Below, in pieces: positions 16,606-22,950 of a DNA stretch of 22,950 bases. Positions within the stretch are counted from its first letter, which is position 1. Each line of letters opens with the position of its first letter. Location of the stretch: assembly GCA_016781885.1 (NCBI GenBank), contig JADDPM010000014.1, forward strand, positions 1 through 22,950, given 5' to 3'. The notes beneath the pieces were generated by a model. The model saw only the letters and a list, made by a program, of their open reading frames with translations, did not search any database and had not been told where the DNA came from. The position numbers were made by a program, and so were the translations under genes. This stretch comes from Rubrobacter sp. (GTDB lineage Bacteria; Actinomycetota; Rubrobacteria; Rubrobacterales; Rubrobacteraceae).

Positions 16606-16822
16606 GAAGGAGGTGGTGATGAGGATGTCCGCGTTTGCCAGGTTCTGCTCCAGATCGCCGTCCTCCCTGTCCGTCGTCGTAGCTAGCTCGTGCCCCTCGC
16701 CTTCGAGCCAATGGCGCAGCCCGGTCTCCCGCTCGGTGCTACCTGGTACCGGCTTGCGCTTCCAGTTCCCCAAACTCCACCTTGTGTCCTTTGCCCGGGT
16801 GCAGAACCATGACTATCTTCAT
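16606..16822 (-). pseudogene. Formate dehydrogenase (NAD-dependent) N-terminal relic
   Basis: From an ATG at 16822 with a strong AGGAGG site, the first frame reads MKIVMVLHPGKGHKVEFGEL and then soon stops. A second frame continues ERETGLRHWLEGEGHELATT and ANADILITTSF, matching the N-terminal catalytic-domain start of NAD-dependent formate dehydrogenases (GLRxWLExxGHELVxTxD, DADxVITTPF). Homology stops near 16606, and the frame runs on into the metallophosphoesterase gene. No NAD-binding Rossmann domain or catalytic Arg/His is present, so it is inactive: it carries a frameshift near 16770 and a large 3' deletion. The intact ribosome site and possible promoter may still drive transcription of the downstream pair. 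The assignment is from memory of the family pattern. Confidence 0.65.
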
Positions 16823-16980
16823 GTACTCCTCCTCTTTCTAGCTTCGCCCTTCGGCTGTAGCCCCTAGCCAACAAGGAGCGAAAATCAACAGGAAATTTGC
16901 CGCCGGGCCTCTGCCCGATTGGCTGTCTTCCCCGTAGGGTAGTAGCACGGAGGAGAAGTAGACTAGAAAGGACGTGCTTT

Positions 16981-17376
16981 ATGGCCGGACCGGAGACCCC
17001 GAAGCTGATGGTAGACGTCGTCGTGCCCTCGGAGGAGGGACGTATACTCCTGATCCGTCGCGGCAGCGACCCCTACGAGGGCTATTGGGCCCTGCCGGGC
17101 GGCTTCGTGGAGGTGGGGGAGACGACGGAGGACGCGGCGGCCCGGGAGGCGAAGGAGGAGACCGGCCTGGACGTGGAGATAGTACGGCTCGTCGGCGTCT
17201 ACTCTGACCCCGACCGCGACCCCCGCGGTCACAACGTAAGCTGCGCCTACCTCGCCCGCGCCGAGGGGAATCCCACAGCCGCTTCCGACGCCGCTGAAGT
17301 CTCCTTCCTGAATCCCTCGGCCGTAGATCTCGCCTTCGACCACGAGCAGATAATCGCCGACGCCCTCTCCAGCTAG
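16981..17376 (+). CDS. NUDIX hydrolase
   Basis: A 131-residue protein hydrolysing nucleoside diphosphates linked to another group; the exact substrate cannot be told. The complete NUDIX box is present (GGFVEVGETTEDAAAREAKEETGL, in two parts: GGFVEVGE and REAKEETGL), preceded by WALPGG. The N-terminus (KLMVDVVVPSEEGRILLIRR) is the usual first strands. An SDPDRDPRGHNVS segment after the box resembles ADP-ribose pyrophosphatase-like members that carry DPRxH. Start: the ATG at 16981 with AGAAAGGA about eight bases upstream; an earlier in-frame ATG at 16897 would add 28 residues without family likeness. It diverges from the formate dehydrogenase relic and metallophosphoesterase genes. Confidence 0.92.
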   Translation: MAGPETPKLMVDVVVPSEEGRILLIRRGSDPYEGYWALPGGFVEVGETTEDAAAREAKEETGLDVEIVRLVGVYSDPDRDPRGHNVSCAYLARAEGNPTAASDAAEVSFLNPSAVDLAFDHEQIIADALSS

Positions 17377-17462
17377 GATGTCCCTGAGAGATCGAGTGAG
17401 GCTCTGTCCGCTCCTCTTAACGAGGTTTTCGTCCGACTAGCCGGTCACTATCGACACTTGCC

Positions 17463-17468
17463 TATAAT
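17463..17468 (+). promoter_or_regulatory. TATAAT -10 candidate for the hybrid kinase
   Basis: A perfect TATAAT lies 44 bases before the ATG at 17512, inside an AT-rich patch (TATAATATAAAAT) unusual for this GC-rich window. No good -35 is found 16-18 bases upstream. A small palindrome ATGAG-GAGAGT-CTCAT follows in the leader. The start codon has GGGAGCGGG about eight bases upstream. Confidence 0.45.
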
Positions 17469-17511
17469 ATAAAATGAGGAGAGTCTCATACAGTGGGAGC
17501 GGGTAACCAAG

Positions 17512-20031
17512 ATGAGCGTGTTTGAGGTAAGGGAAAACGGGCGCGAAGGGGCGCGCCTGGCAGCGATCGAGTACTTGGGCGCGGTACGCCCCGAGGTGGA
17601 CGAAGTCCTCCAACAGCTCGTCGACGACGTACGCGGCACCTTTGGGACGGATCTCGCCCTGATCAACCTGATTCTCCCAAAGGTGCAGTACTTCAGGGCG
17701 TGGTCGGGGGATCTTCCCCCGGAATTCGTGGAGAGCCGGGAGGTCGCCCGCGAGGACTCCATGTGCCAGTACGTCGTGGAGAGTGAGAAGCCGCTCGTCG
17801 TGCCCAACTTCATGGCCACCGAAGAGTTCAAGGACCAGCATTTCTGCGTGAACTACGGGGTGCAGTTTTACGCCGGCACGCCGCTCGTGACTTCCGACGG
17901 GCAGACCATCGGTACCCTCTGCCTGGCGAACGAGGAGCCGATGGAGTTCGACGAGGACCGCATGACGTTGCTCGGGGCGTTCGCTCGGGCGGTGATCGGG
18001 CGGCTCGAACTGCTCGGCGCTCTAGGGCGAGAGCGGGAAGCGAGAGAAGCCGCCGAAGATGCTAACCGTGCCAAGAGCGCTTTTTTGGCTAACATGAGCC
18101 ACGAGATCCGTACCCCCATGAACGGCGTCATCGGCATGACCGAGCTCTTGCTCGGCACGGAGATCTCGGAAGAGCAACGCGAGTACGCGGAGACGGTACG
18201 TATCTCGGGCGAGAGCCTGCTCACCATCATCAACGACGTCCTCGACTTCTCCAAGATAGAGGCCGGGGCGATGCGTCTGGAGACGATAGACTTCGACCTC
18301 AGGGCGGCGGTGGAGGACGTCGTCGCCCTGCTCGCCGGGCGCGCCTACGAGAAGGGTCTGGAGCTCGCCAGCCTGGTGGAGTACGACGTTCCGGGCGCTC
18401 TGCAGGGCGACCCGGGGCGCCTCAGGCAGGTCCTGACCAACCTGGTAGGCAACGCGCTCAAGTTCACGGAGGAGGGTGAGGTGGTCGTGTACGTCTGGCT
18501 GGCCGAGGACCGGTCCGAAGAGGCGGTGGTGAGCTTCGAGGTTAGGGACACGGGCATTGGCATGACTAGGGAGCAGCAGGGGCGCATCTTCCAGTCCTTC
18601 TCCCAGGCCGACGACTCTACCACGCGCAGATATGGCGGGACGGGATTGGGGCTGGCGATCAGCAAGCAGTTGGTGGAACTGATGGGCGGAGAGATAGGCC
18701 TGGAGAGCGAGCTGGGGGAAGGCAGCACCTTTTACTTCACCGCGCCCTTAAAGAAGCGGGCTAAGAGGGAGCAGACCGCGTTGGAGGAGCTCGCCGACAT
18801 CGACGGCCTGCGCGTCTTGATCGTGGACGACAACGAAACCAACCGCCGCGTGCTCTCCAAGCAGGTCGCTCCCTGGGGCGTGCGCAACGAGAGCGCTGAG
18901 GATGGTCCCGAGGGGCTACGGATACTGCGCGCCGCCTCCGAGAGCGGCGAACCCTTCGATGCGGCGATCCTGGACATGCAGATGCCTGGCATGGACGGCA
19001 TAGAGTTAGCTCGGAGGATAAAGGCCGATCCGGCAATCTCTTCGGCCCGGCTAGTCTTGCTCACCTCCGTCGGCCAGCGCAGTCACGACGGCGAGGAGGC
19101 TCGGCGGGCCGGGATAGGAGCCTACCTCACCAAGCCGGTCAGGCAGGCAGAACTGCGCGACACCCTCGCGACCGTCATGGGTAGAAACGAGGAAGACGGC
19201 GACGCTTCGCTCGTCACCCGTGCCACTCTCCGAGAGGCCAAGGCTCAGGAACGCGTCTCGGTACTGGTGGTCGATGACCACCCGGTGAACCAGAAGGTCG
19301 CGGCGCGGATGCTCGAGAGGCTGAGCTACTACGCAGACGTGGCGGCCAACGGCGTCGACGCGCTCGAGGCCCTCTCTCGCCGGGAGTACGCGGTGGTCCT
19401 TATGGACGTGCAGATGCCCGAGATGGACGGTTACGAGGCGACCGCTAAGATCCGCGACCGCGAGGGCGCGGCGCGCCACACGCCCATCGTCGCCATGACA
19501 GCCAACGTCACGGAGGGAGAGCGGGAGAAGGCGCTCGCTGCCGGGATGGACGACTACCTCTCGAAACCCTTCAAGGCGGAGGAGCTAGACGAGGTGCTCG
19601 AGCACTGGGTCTCGCGGCCGGGCCAAACGGCAAGCCTTCCTGCGGGCGCTGGGGATTCCGCGGCACCCGAGGATACCCCTCCCCTAGATCTCTCCGTGCT
19701 CGAGAGCCTGCGCGGGCTTCAGGGACAAGGGGAGCCGGACATAGTAACCGAGCTGGCAGACATGTTCCTCGACGACGCGTCGGCCCAGTTGTCGTCCTTG
19801 CGCGCGGCCCTCGAGGGGGAGGACGCACGGCGGGTGGAGGAGATCTCCCATACCCTCAAGGGGAGCTCCGGCAACATGGGCGCCGCGCGTATGGCGGAGA
19901 TCTGTGCACAGCTACAAGACGCGGGTGCCTCCGGGGACCTCGGGCGGTCCTCCGAGCTACTCGAAAGGCTCGAGGCAGAGTTCGAACGCGTCCGCGTAGC
20001 GCTCGAACTCGAAAAGTCGGGAGTGCAATAG
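17512..20031 (+). CDS. Hybrid sensor kinase GAF-HisKA-HATPase-REC-REC-Hpt
   Basis: An 839-residue soluble phosphorelay protein with BarA-like domain order. GAF domain (about 28-165); coiled coil (about 166-188); HisKA with H197 in NMSHEIRTPMNG; HATPase (about 295-412; N-box LVGNALKF, G1 DTGIGM, F-box IFQSFSQ, G2 GGTGLGLAI); first receiver (about 433-556; D488 in ILDMQMP, K541); second receiver (about 582-700; D632 in LMDVQMP, K685); Hpt domain (about 725-830; H780 in ISHTLKGSSGN). All phospho-sites are present in a H-D-D-H chain, so the output must be another receiver protein encoded elsewhere. No membrane segments, so it senses an internal or diffusible signal via GAF. It stands alone, with a TATAAT upstream and no clear terminator downstream before the IS relic. 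Confidence 0.97.
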   Translation: MSVFEVRENGREGARLAAIEYLGAVRPEVDEVLQQLVDDVRGTFGTDLALINLILPKVQYFRAWSGDLPPEFVESREVAREDSMCQYVVESEKPLVVPNFMATEEFKDQHFCVNYGVQFYAGTPLVTSDGQTIGTLCLANEEPMEFDEDRMTLLGAFARAVIGRLELLGALGREREAREAAEDANRAKSAFLANMSHEIRTPMNGVIGMTELLLGTEISEEQREYAETVRISGESLLTIINDVLDFSKIEAGAMRLETIDFDLRAAVEDVVALLAGRAYEKGLELASLVEYDVPGALQGDPGRLRQVLTNLVGNALKFTEEGEVVVYVWLAEDRSEEAVVSFEVRDTGIGMTREQQGRIFQSFSQADDSTTRRYGGTGLGLAISKQLVELMGGEIGLESELGEGSTFYFTAPLKKRAKREQTALEELADIDGLRVLIVDDNETNRRVLSKQVAPWGVRNESAEDGPEGLRILRAASESGEPFDAAILDMQMPGMDGIELARRIKADPAISSARLVLLTSVGQRSHDGEEARRAGIGAYLTKPVRQAELRDTLATVMGRNEEDGDASLVTRATLREAKAQERVSVLVVDDHPVNQKVAARMLERLSYYADVAANGVDALEALSRREYAVVLMDVQMPEMDGYEATAKIRDREGAARHTPIVAMTANVTEGEREKALAAGMDDYLSKPFKAEELDEVLEHWVSRPGQTASLPAGAGDSAAPEDTPPLDLSVLESLRGLQGQGEPDIVTELADMFLDDASAQLSSLRAALEGEDARRVEEISHTLKGSSGNMGAARMAEICAQLQDAGASGDLGRSSELLERLEAEFERVRVALELEKSGVQ

Positions 20032-20080
20032 GGGAAGCTGACAGCGTCGGATCAGAGGAAATGGTGGCTTGACTCCCGAA

Positions 20081-20894
20081 CTAAGAGGCGGTTTCAGAAC
20101 CCCCTCCGCAAGCGGTTGAGGCAACCAGGACGCAGCTCAACTCTAGGAACGCCTCGTGGGTGCTGGACCTGCGTTTGTAGCGGACGCATAGCGCGCCGGT
20201 AGGAGGTCAGTCAAGCGAGGCGCTTCACGAGCCAACGGGGTGTCGCCCCAACCTCTCGCCCGTGTCGACGCCGCGCCTGGCTATCCTCGCCTTGATAACT
20301 TGGCGGCGGAGAAACCTCCGGCAGCGCGGATAGTCGTAGCCCTTGTCCGCGTGCAGCTTGTCGGGTTTCTTTCTGGGCCGACCCTTCCGCCCGCTTACGC
20401 GCTCTACGCCTTCGATCAGTCGCTTGAGGACCTTCGAGCCGTGTACCTCGGCTCCGGTGAGCACCGCGGCGAGCGGTAAGCCGCCCCCGTCGACGATGAG
20501 ATGCCGTTTGGAGCCGGGGATGCCGCGATCCACCGGGTTGGGAGCGGTCTTATCTCCCCCTTTTGGCTGGGACGCTCGCGGAATCGAAGGAACCCTTCGA
20601 TCAGTCGAAGAGACCGAGTTTCCCGAGCTCGTTCAGTAGAAGATGGCGGAGGTCGTGCCATACGCCCGCCTTGCGCCGGTCCCGAAGGCGTCGCCAGCAC
20701 GTCGCGCCGCTGCAACCAAACTCCTTGGGCAGGATACGCCACAGGATGCCGCTCCTGAGTACGAAGATAGTGCCCCCTAGCACCGCCTGGGGCGGTACCC
20801 GTCGTAGCCTTCCGCCCTTCGGCTTGGGCGGCTCCGGCGGTAGCAGTGGTTCGACGATCTCCCAGAGCTGGTCGCTCACCAGAGGTTTGTCCAT
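20081..20894 (-). pseudogene. IS5-family transposase, multiply broken
   Basis: The minus strand holds a degraded DDE transposase. From the ATG at 20894 it reads DKPLVSDQLWEIVEPLLPPE and GILWRILPKEFG, typical of the IS5-family N-terminal domain. It then meets a TGA at 20601-20603 where a conserved Trp is expected (FD-W-SKGSFDSASV). A frameshift follows at the AAAAGGGGGA run (about 20555-20565). The next frame gives DRGIPGSKRHLIVDGGGLPL and KLHADKGYDYPRCRRFLRR (catalytic Asp) and ERLGRH (catalytic Glu), then shifts again near 20245. A second TGA replaces Trp in RLA-W-LT, and the C-terminus YRRLCVRYKRRSSTHEAFLE is in a third frame, ending at 20081. No active protein can be made. Confidence 0.9.
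20084..20101 (+). repeat. Left terminal inverted repeat of the IS5 relic
   Basis: It contains the core TTTCAGAACC (20092-20101), matched in inverted orientation at 20929-20938. Confidence 0.65.
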
Positions 20895-20928
20895 GCCTAT
20901 AAGGGCAGGATCAACGTTCGCCAGCCAA

Positions 20929-20946
20929 GGTTCTGAAAGCAGTTCC
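20929..20946 (-). repeat. Right terminal inverted repeat of the IS5 relic
   Basis: It contains GGTTCTGAAA (20929-20938), the reverse complement of the left core. Confidence 0.65.
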
Positions 20947-21185
20947 AAGCGGCGGCTTCCGTAACGGTTGCCTCTCCTATTCGACGTTGTCTTCTAGAAG
21001 AAACGTCCTAACGTCTTGCGCGGATGACCCGGCGAAACCCGGAACTCTAATCTGGGTCAGAGGACGGCTTCGGAACCTTTCTCTGATCCGGTAGGGAGAG
21101 ATACGAGGGCGCGACTAAAAGGGGATCATCTCCTGGTTGAATCGTGCGAAGGCGACGCACGCGCCGGTTTGGTGGGGACCCCGAG
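20947..21185. other. Intergenic stretch with palindromes, no gene
   Basis: No credible gene. It holds a 12-bp palindrome TCTTCTAGAAGA (20990-21001) extended to ACGT ends with one bulged G (20984-21006), and a hairpin GGGTCAGAG / CTCTGATCC (about 21054-21089, one G-T pair, 18-base loop) 97 bases downstream of the ACT gene's stop. Neither is followed by a T-run on the minus strand, so they are not standard terminators. Confidence 0.4.
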
Positions 21186-21869
21186 CTAGTAGCGTTTGCC
21201 GCGCTGGCGGCTGATGTCGAAGCGGGCCGACTCGGAGACGGCCATCACGGCCATCACGCCGCACTGGACCGGGTCGGTGACGACGAGGTCGGCAGCTTCG
21301 GGGACGCTGCCCGGCATGTTCAGCGAGAGCACGATGATTCCTTTCTCGCGGATCTCGCGGACGGCCTGGGCAACGTCACCGCCCATGAGCGCACCGGCCA
21401 GGACCAGGGCCACCGCCCGCGGGAGGCGGGCGACGGCCCGCACGGCGTTCGACAGGTTCTCCTCGCCGACCAGCGGGATCGTATCCACCGAGATACGCTC
21501 GCCACGGATGTTGTGACGGTCGGCCTCGGCGACCGCCCCGACCACCACCTGGCCCACCTGAGCCCCGCCGCCGACCACTATGATCCGCTTGCCGTATACC
21601 TTCTGGAACGATGGCGCCCGCTCGACCAACCGGACTATCGGCAGGCTTTCGAGGTCCTCGATCAGCGTATCCGCCGCCCCGTCGGCGACGTCCTCTAGCT
21701 CGAAGTAGACCGTCGAGCCGTCCTCGCGCCGCTCGGCGATGTCTACGTAGGTGATGTTCGCCCGGTGATCCAGGATCACCTTTGTGAGCGCGTGGAGCGC
21801 ACCAGGCTTATCTGACGACGTGCGAATCATCAGGGCCAGTGGAGAGTTCCGCTTGATGTCCTCGCTCAC
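21186..21869 (-). CDS. ACT-domain protein with conserved C-terminal domain
   Basis: A 227-residue soluble protein. The N-terminal ACT domain (about 11-85: LALMIRTSSDKPGALHALTKVI, ANITYVDIAER and STVYFELEDV) is a small-molecule (often amino acid) sensing fold. The C-terminal part (about 92-215) begins RIIVVGGGAQVGQVVVGAVAEADRHNIRG, a glycine-rich strand-helix that resembles a nucleotide-binding turn, then SVDTIPLVGEENL, ALMGGDVAQAVREIREKGIIVLSLNMPGS and ADLVVTDPVQ. This combination resembles DUF5612-type ACT proteins known mainly from archaea; function is unknown. Start: a GTG at 21869 with AGAGGG about eight bases upstream, which overlaps the end of a small upstream ORF by four bases (GTGA). 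Confidence 0.8.
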   Translation of the reverse strand: MSEDIKRNSPLALMIRTSSDKPGALHALTKVILDHRANITYVDIAERREDGSTVYFELEDVADGAADTLIEDLESLPIVRLVERAPSFQKVYGKRIIVVGGGAQVGQVVVGAVAEADRHNIRGERISVDTIPLVGEENLSNAVRAVARLPRAVALVLAGALMGGDVAQAVREIREKGIIVLSLNMPGSVPEAADLVVTDPVQCGVMAVMAVSESARFDISRQRGKRY

Positions 21870-22039
21870 GAACGCGTCCCTCTAAAGGGAGAGACCGACA
21901 GGTTCTCACGAGAGCTTGTAAGCCGACTGAAGACGCCCCTCATGTATCGTGCCGTCCTCACCTCACAGCAGGTACGAGTGTAAGGATACTCGTGTTGCTG
22001 CGCCCACGAGAGGGGCCGAACGGTTTCGATGTCGCTCAT
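21866..22039 (-). CDS. Possible 57-codon upstream ORF
   Basis: From an ATG at 22039 (AAGG about eight bases upstream) runs a short frame beginning MSDIETVRPLSWAQQHEYPY and ending SVSPFRGTRS, whose TGA overlaps the GTG of the ACT gene (GTGA). Such overlaps usually mark translational coupling. The frame contains a 6-bp hairpin ACGAGT / ACTCGT (21974-21993). No homology is recognised and codon bias is weak, so it may be spurious. Confidence 0.25.
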   Translation of the reverse strand: MSDIETVRPLSWAQQHEYPYTRTCCEVRTARYMRGVFSRLTSSRENLSVSPFRGTRS

Positions 22040-22355
22040 ACGCTTACCTTAACAAAACGGCCTTCTCGATACTCGTTTGAGGCCCTGACCGTAGCGCTCA
22101 GACGGAATGGAGCGGCAAGCGACGATTGCCGGGCGCTGATCAGCGTCGCCTGGTGGTCGGCGTCCCGCAGATACAACCTCGTGAATCATCGGGTCGCGCC
22201 GGCTTCACTTCCTCTCTGAGCATCGGCGAGGGCGCTTGTACTCGGAGGATTGGTAGCACTCTCCGAGAATATCGGGACTTTTATGTTTCTTGACGAGTAG
22301 CCAACTTGAAGCTGACCAATCCTTACGCGTCGGCGCGCTTCACCGGACCGGGCTC
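21870..22355. other. Long intergenic region without a firm gene
   Basis: Apart from the possible 57-codon ORF, no reading frame here looks like a real protein on either strand. A 7-bp stem CTCGGAG / CTCCGAG (22241-22267, 13-base loop) is visible, without a T-run. The stretch may contain the ACT gene's promoter on the minus strand; none could be fixed. Confidence 0.4.
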
Positions 22356-22950
22356 TTACACACTTACCAGAAGGGCGGTCGCGTACATGATGGCTACGCC
22401 GGTAGTGAGCCCTCCCAGATTCGGGGCGGAGAGGGCCGGGGTCTTATTGTCTGCGGAGTAGTCCTTCAGGAGGAGCCGCGCGACCTCGTAGATCACCTGC
22501 AGTATTGCCCCGGCCCCTATGGCCAGGAAGATGGTCGCGGCGAGGTTCGAGTAGGCGAAGCCCCCGATCCAGGTCCCCAAGATGGCCGGGCGCAAAATGG
22601 TGGACGAGACGTCCTCCGCCGCCAGCAGTTCCTGTTCGAAGCGAGCCTTCTCGCGGAACGCCCCGACCCTCTGAGCCAGGGGATGATCCGCCATAAGGAC
22701 CGAGCTGTAGACGAAACGCTCGACCCCCGCCGAGCGCGCCGCCGAGAGCAGGTTCATATTACCCCGATACTCGACGTCTTCGGGGGATCCCCGACCTGGT
22801 CCGGCGCCTAAAGCCGAGAATATCCCGGAGCATCCCCGAACGGCGGGTCCTAAAGTGTCGGGAGCGGTCGCGTCGCCCACGGCCAGTTCAGTGCCCGAAG
22901 AGCGCAACCGGTCCCCCTTCTCAGGCCGGCGCACCAGGGCCCGGACCTCG
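22356..22950 (-). CDS. Chimeric ORF: NmrA-like SDR joined to ZIP transporter C-terminus, 5' partial
   Basis: The frame is open to the window edge (HEVRALVRRPEKG-like start, read as EVRALVRRPEKG), so the N-terminal Rossmann GxxGxxG lies outside. The first part is an NAD(P)-binding atypical SDR: LAVGDATAPDTLGPAVRGCSG, EYRGNMNLLSAARSAGVERF, VYSSVLMADHP, AFREKARFEQEL and STILRPA. From about base 22585 the sequence becomes AILGTWIGGFAYSNLAATIF, LAIGAGAILQVIYEVARLLL and GLTTGVAIMYATALLVSV, the last three helices of a ZIP metal transporter. The ZIP helices IV and V with metal-binding His are absent. The join is in frame and abrupt, within LRPA/ILGTWIGG, so the ORF is probably the product of a deletion or misassembly that fused two genes. 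Neither half is likely to work. Confidence 0.8.
   Translation of the reverse strand, partial: EVRALVRRPEKGDRLRSSGTELAVGDATAPDTLGPAVRGCSGIFSALGAGPGRGSPEDVEYRGNMNLLSAARSAGVERFVYSSVLMADHPLAQRVGAFREKARFEQELLAAEDVSSTILRPAILGTWIGGFAYSNLAATIFLAIGAGAILQVIYEVARLLLKDYSADNKTPALSAPNLGGLTTGVAIMYATALLVSV

Larger units (their letters stand above)
20084..20946 (-). mobile_element. Dead IS5-family insertion sequence (about 863 bp)
   Basis: The broken transposase is bounded by imperfect inverted repeats. The left end is AGAGGCGGTTTCAGAACC (20084-20101). The right end, read inward on the minus strand, is GGAACTGCTTTCAGAACC (20946-20929). They share a perfect ten-base core TTTCAGAACC and 13 of 18 positions. The transposase start is 35 bases inside the right end, and its stop coincides with the left end, as usual for IS5 elements. 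No target-site duplication is clear. Exact ends are uncertain by a few bases. Confidence 0.75.

Noticed and set aside
20048..21090. Inverted ten-base pair CGGATCAGAG (20048-20057) and CTCTGATCCG (21081-21090) surrounding the IS relic, as possible ends of a larger element.
   Set aside because: A ten-base match between two kilobase-scale regions is expected by chance about once, and the inner repeats fit IS5 better.
21020..21100. Possible tRNA or riboswitch in the structured stretch around 21030-21090.
   Set aside because: No T-loop GGTTCGA, no cloverleaf with 7-bp acceptor, and no known riboswitch core could be matched.
21992..22219. 75-codon plus-strand frame in the intergenic region.
   Set aside because: No ribosome site, no motif, and atypical composition.
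22290..22811. 173-codon plus-strand frame near the right end.
   Set aside because: It overlaps the SDR/ZIP frame, which has family motifs; this one has none.

Overview
The window is GC-rich, uses many GTG/TTG starts, and encodes a sortase-type LPNTG surface protein, GAF/PAS signalling proteins and a ParB-fold gene followed closely by a metallophosphoesterase. It looks chromosomal, from a high-GC Gram-positive bacterium, most likely a deep-branching actinobacterium of the Rubrobacter type. This is inferred from gene content and style; there is no rRNA or marker gene here to prove it. No tRNA, rRNA or CRISPR array was seen.

Left part (1-8280, plus strand): the 3' end of a PAS-GAF sensor histidine kinase with a one-base frameshift overlaps a NarL-type response regulator. 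A small degenerate receiver-like protein and a giant secreted protein (about 1,800 residues, 11 cadherin-like repeats) follow. The intergenic regions before each of these last two genes carry a pair of 16-bp sites of the form TACGCCA-NN-TGGCGTA. This is the 7-2-7 inverted-heptamer layout known for NarL-family regulators. Before the giant gene the two sites lie about 39 and 63 bp upstream of a predicted start point, as expected for an activator. The block therefore reads as a self-contained module: kinase, regulator, accessory pseudo-receiver, adhesin target. This is the most interesting feature of the window.

Middle (8350-17380): a minus-strand LPNTG-anchored surface protein with a small charged ORF behind it; a decayed NlpC/P60 peptidase with a golvesin-type domain; a membrane 7TM-PAS-GGDEF-EAL cyclic-di-GMP enzyme with an unusual DNFG in place of DDFG; an sppA/Yip1-like membrane pair; a ParB-fold protein coupled to a metallophosphoesterase; a formate dehydrogenase N-terminal relic whose end runs in frame into the metallophosphoesterase; and a divergent NUDIX hydrolase.

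Right part (17460-22950): a hybrid GAF-HisKA-HATPase-REC-REC-Hpt kinase, a dead IS5-family element with recognisable inverted ends, an ACT-domain protein, and, at the window edge, an in-frame chimera of an NmrA-like SDR and the C-terminal helices of a ZIP metal transporter.

The region is rich in signalling and cell-surface functions and has at least five broken or rearranged genes (kinase, NlpC/P60, formate dehydrogenase, transposase, SDR-ZIP). Either the region is decaying or the assembly contains single-base errors; the sequence alone cannot separate these.
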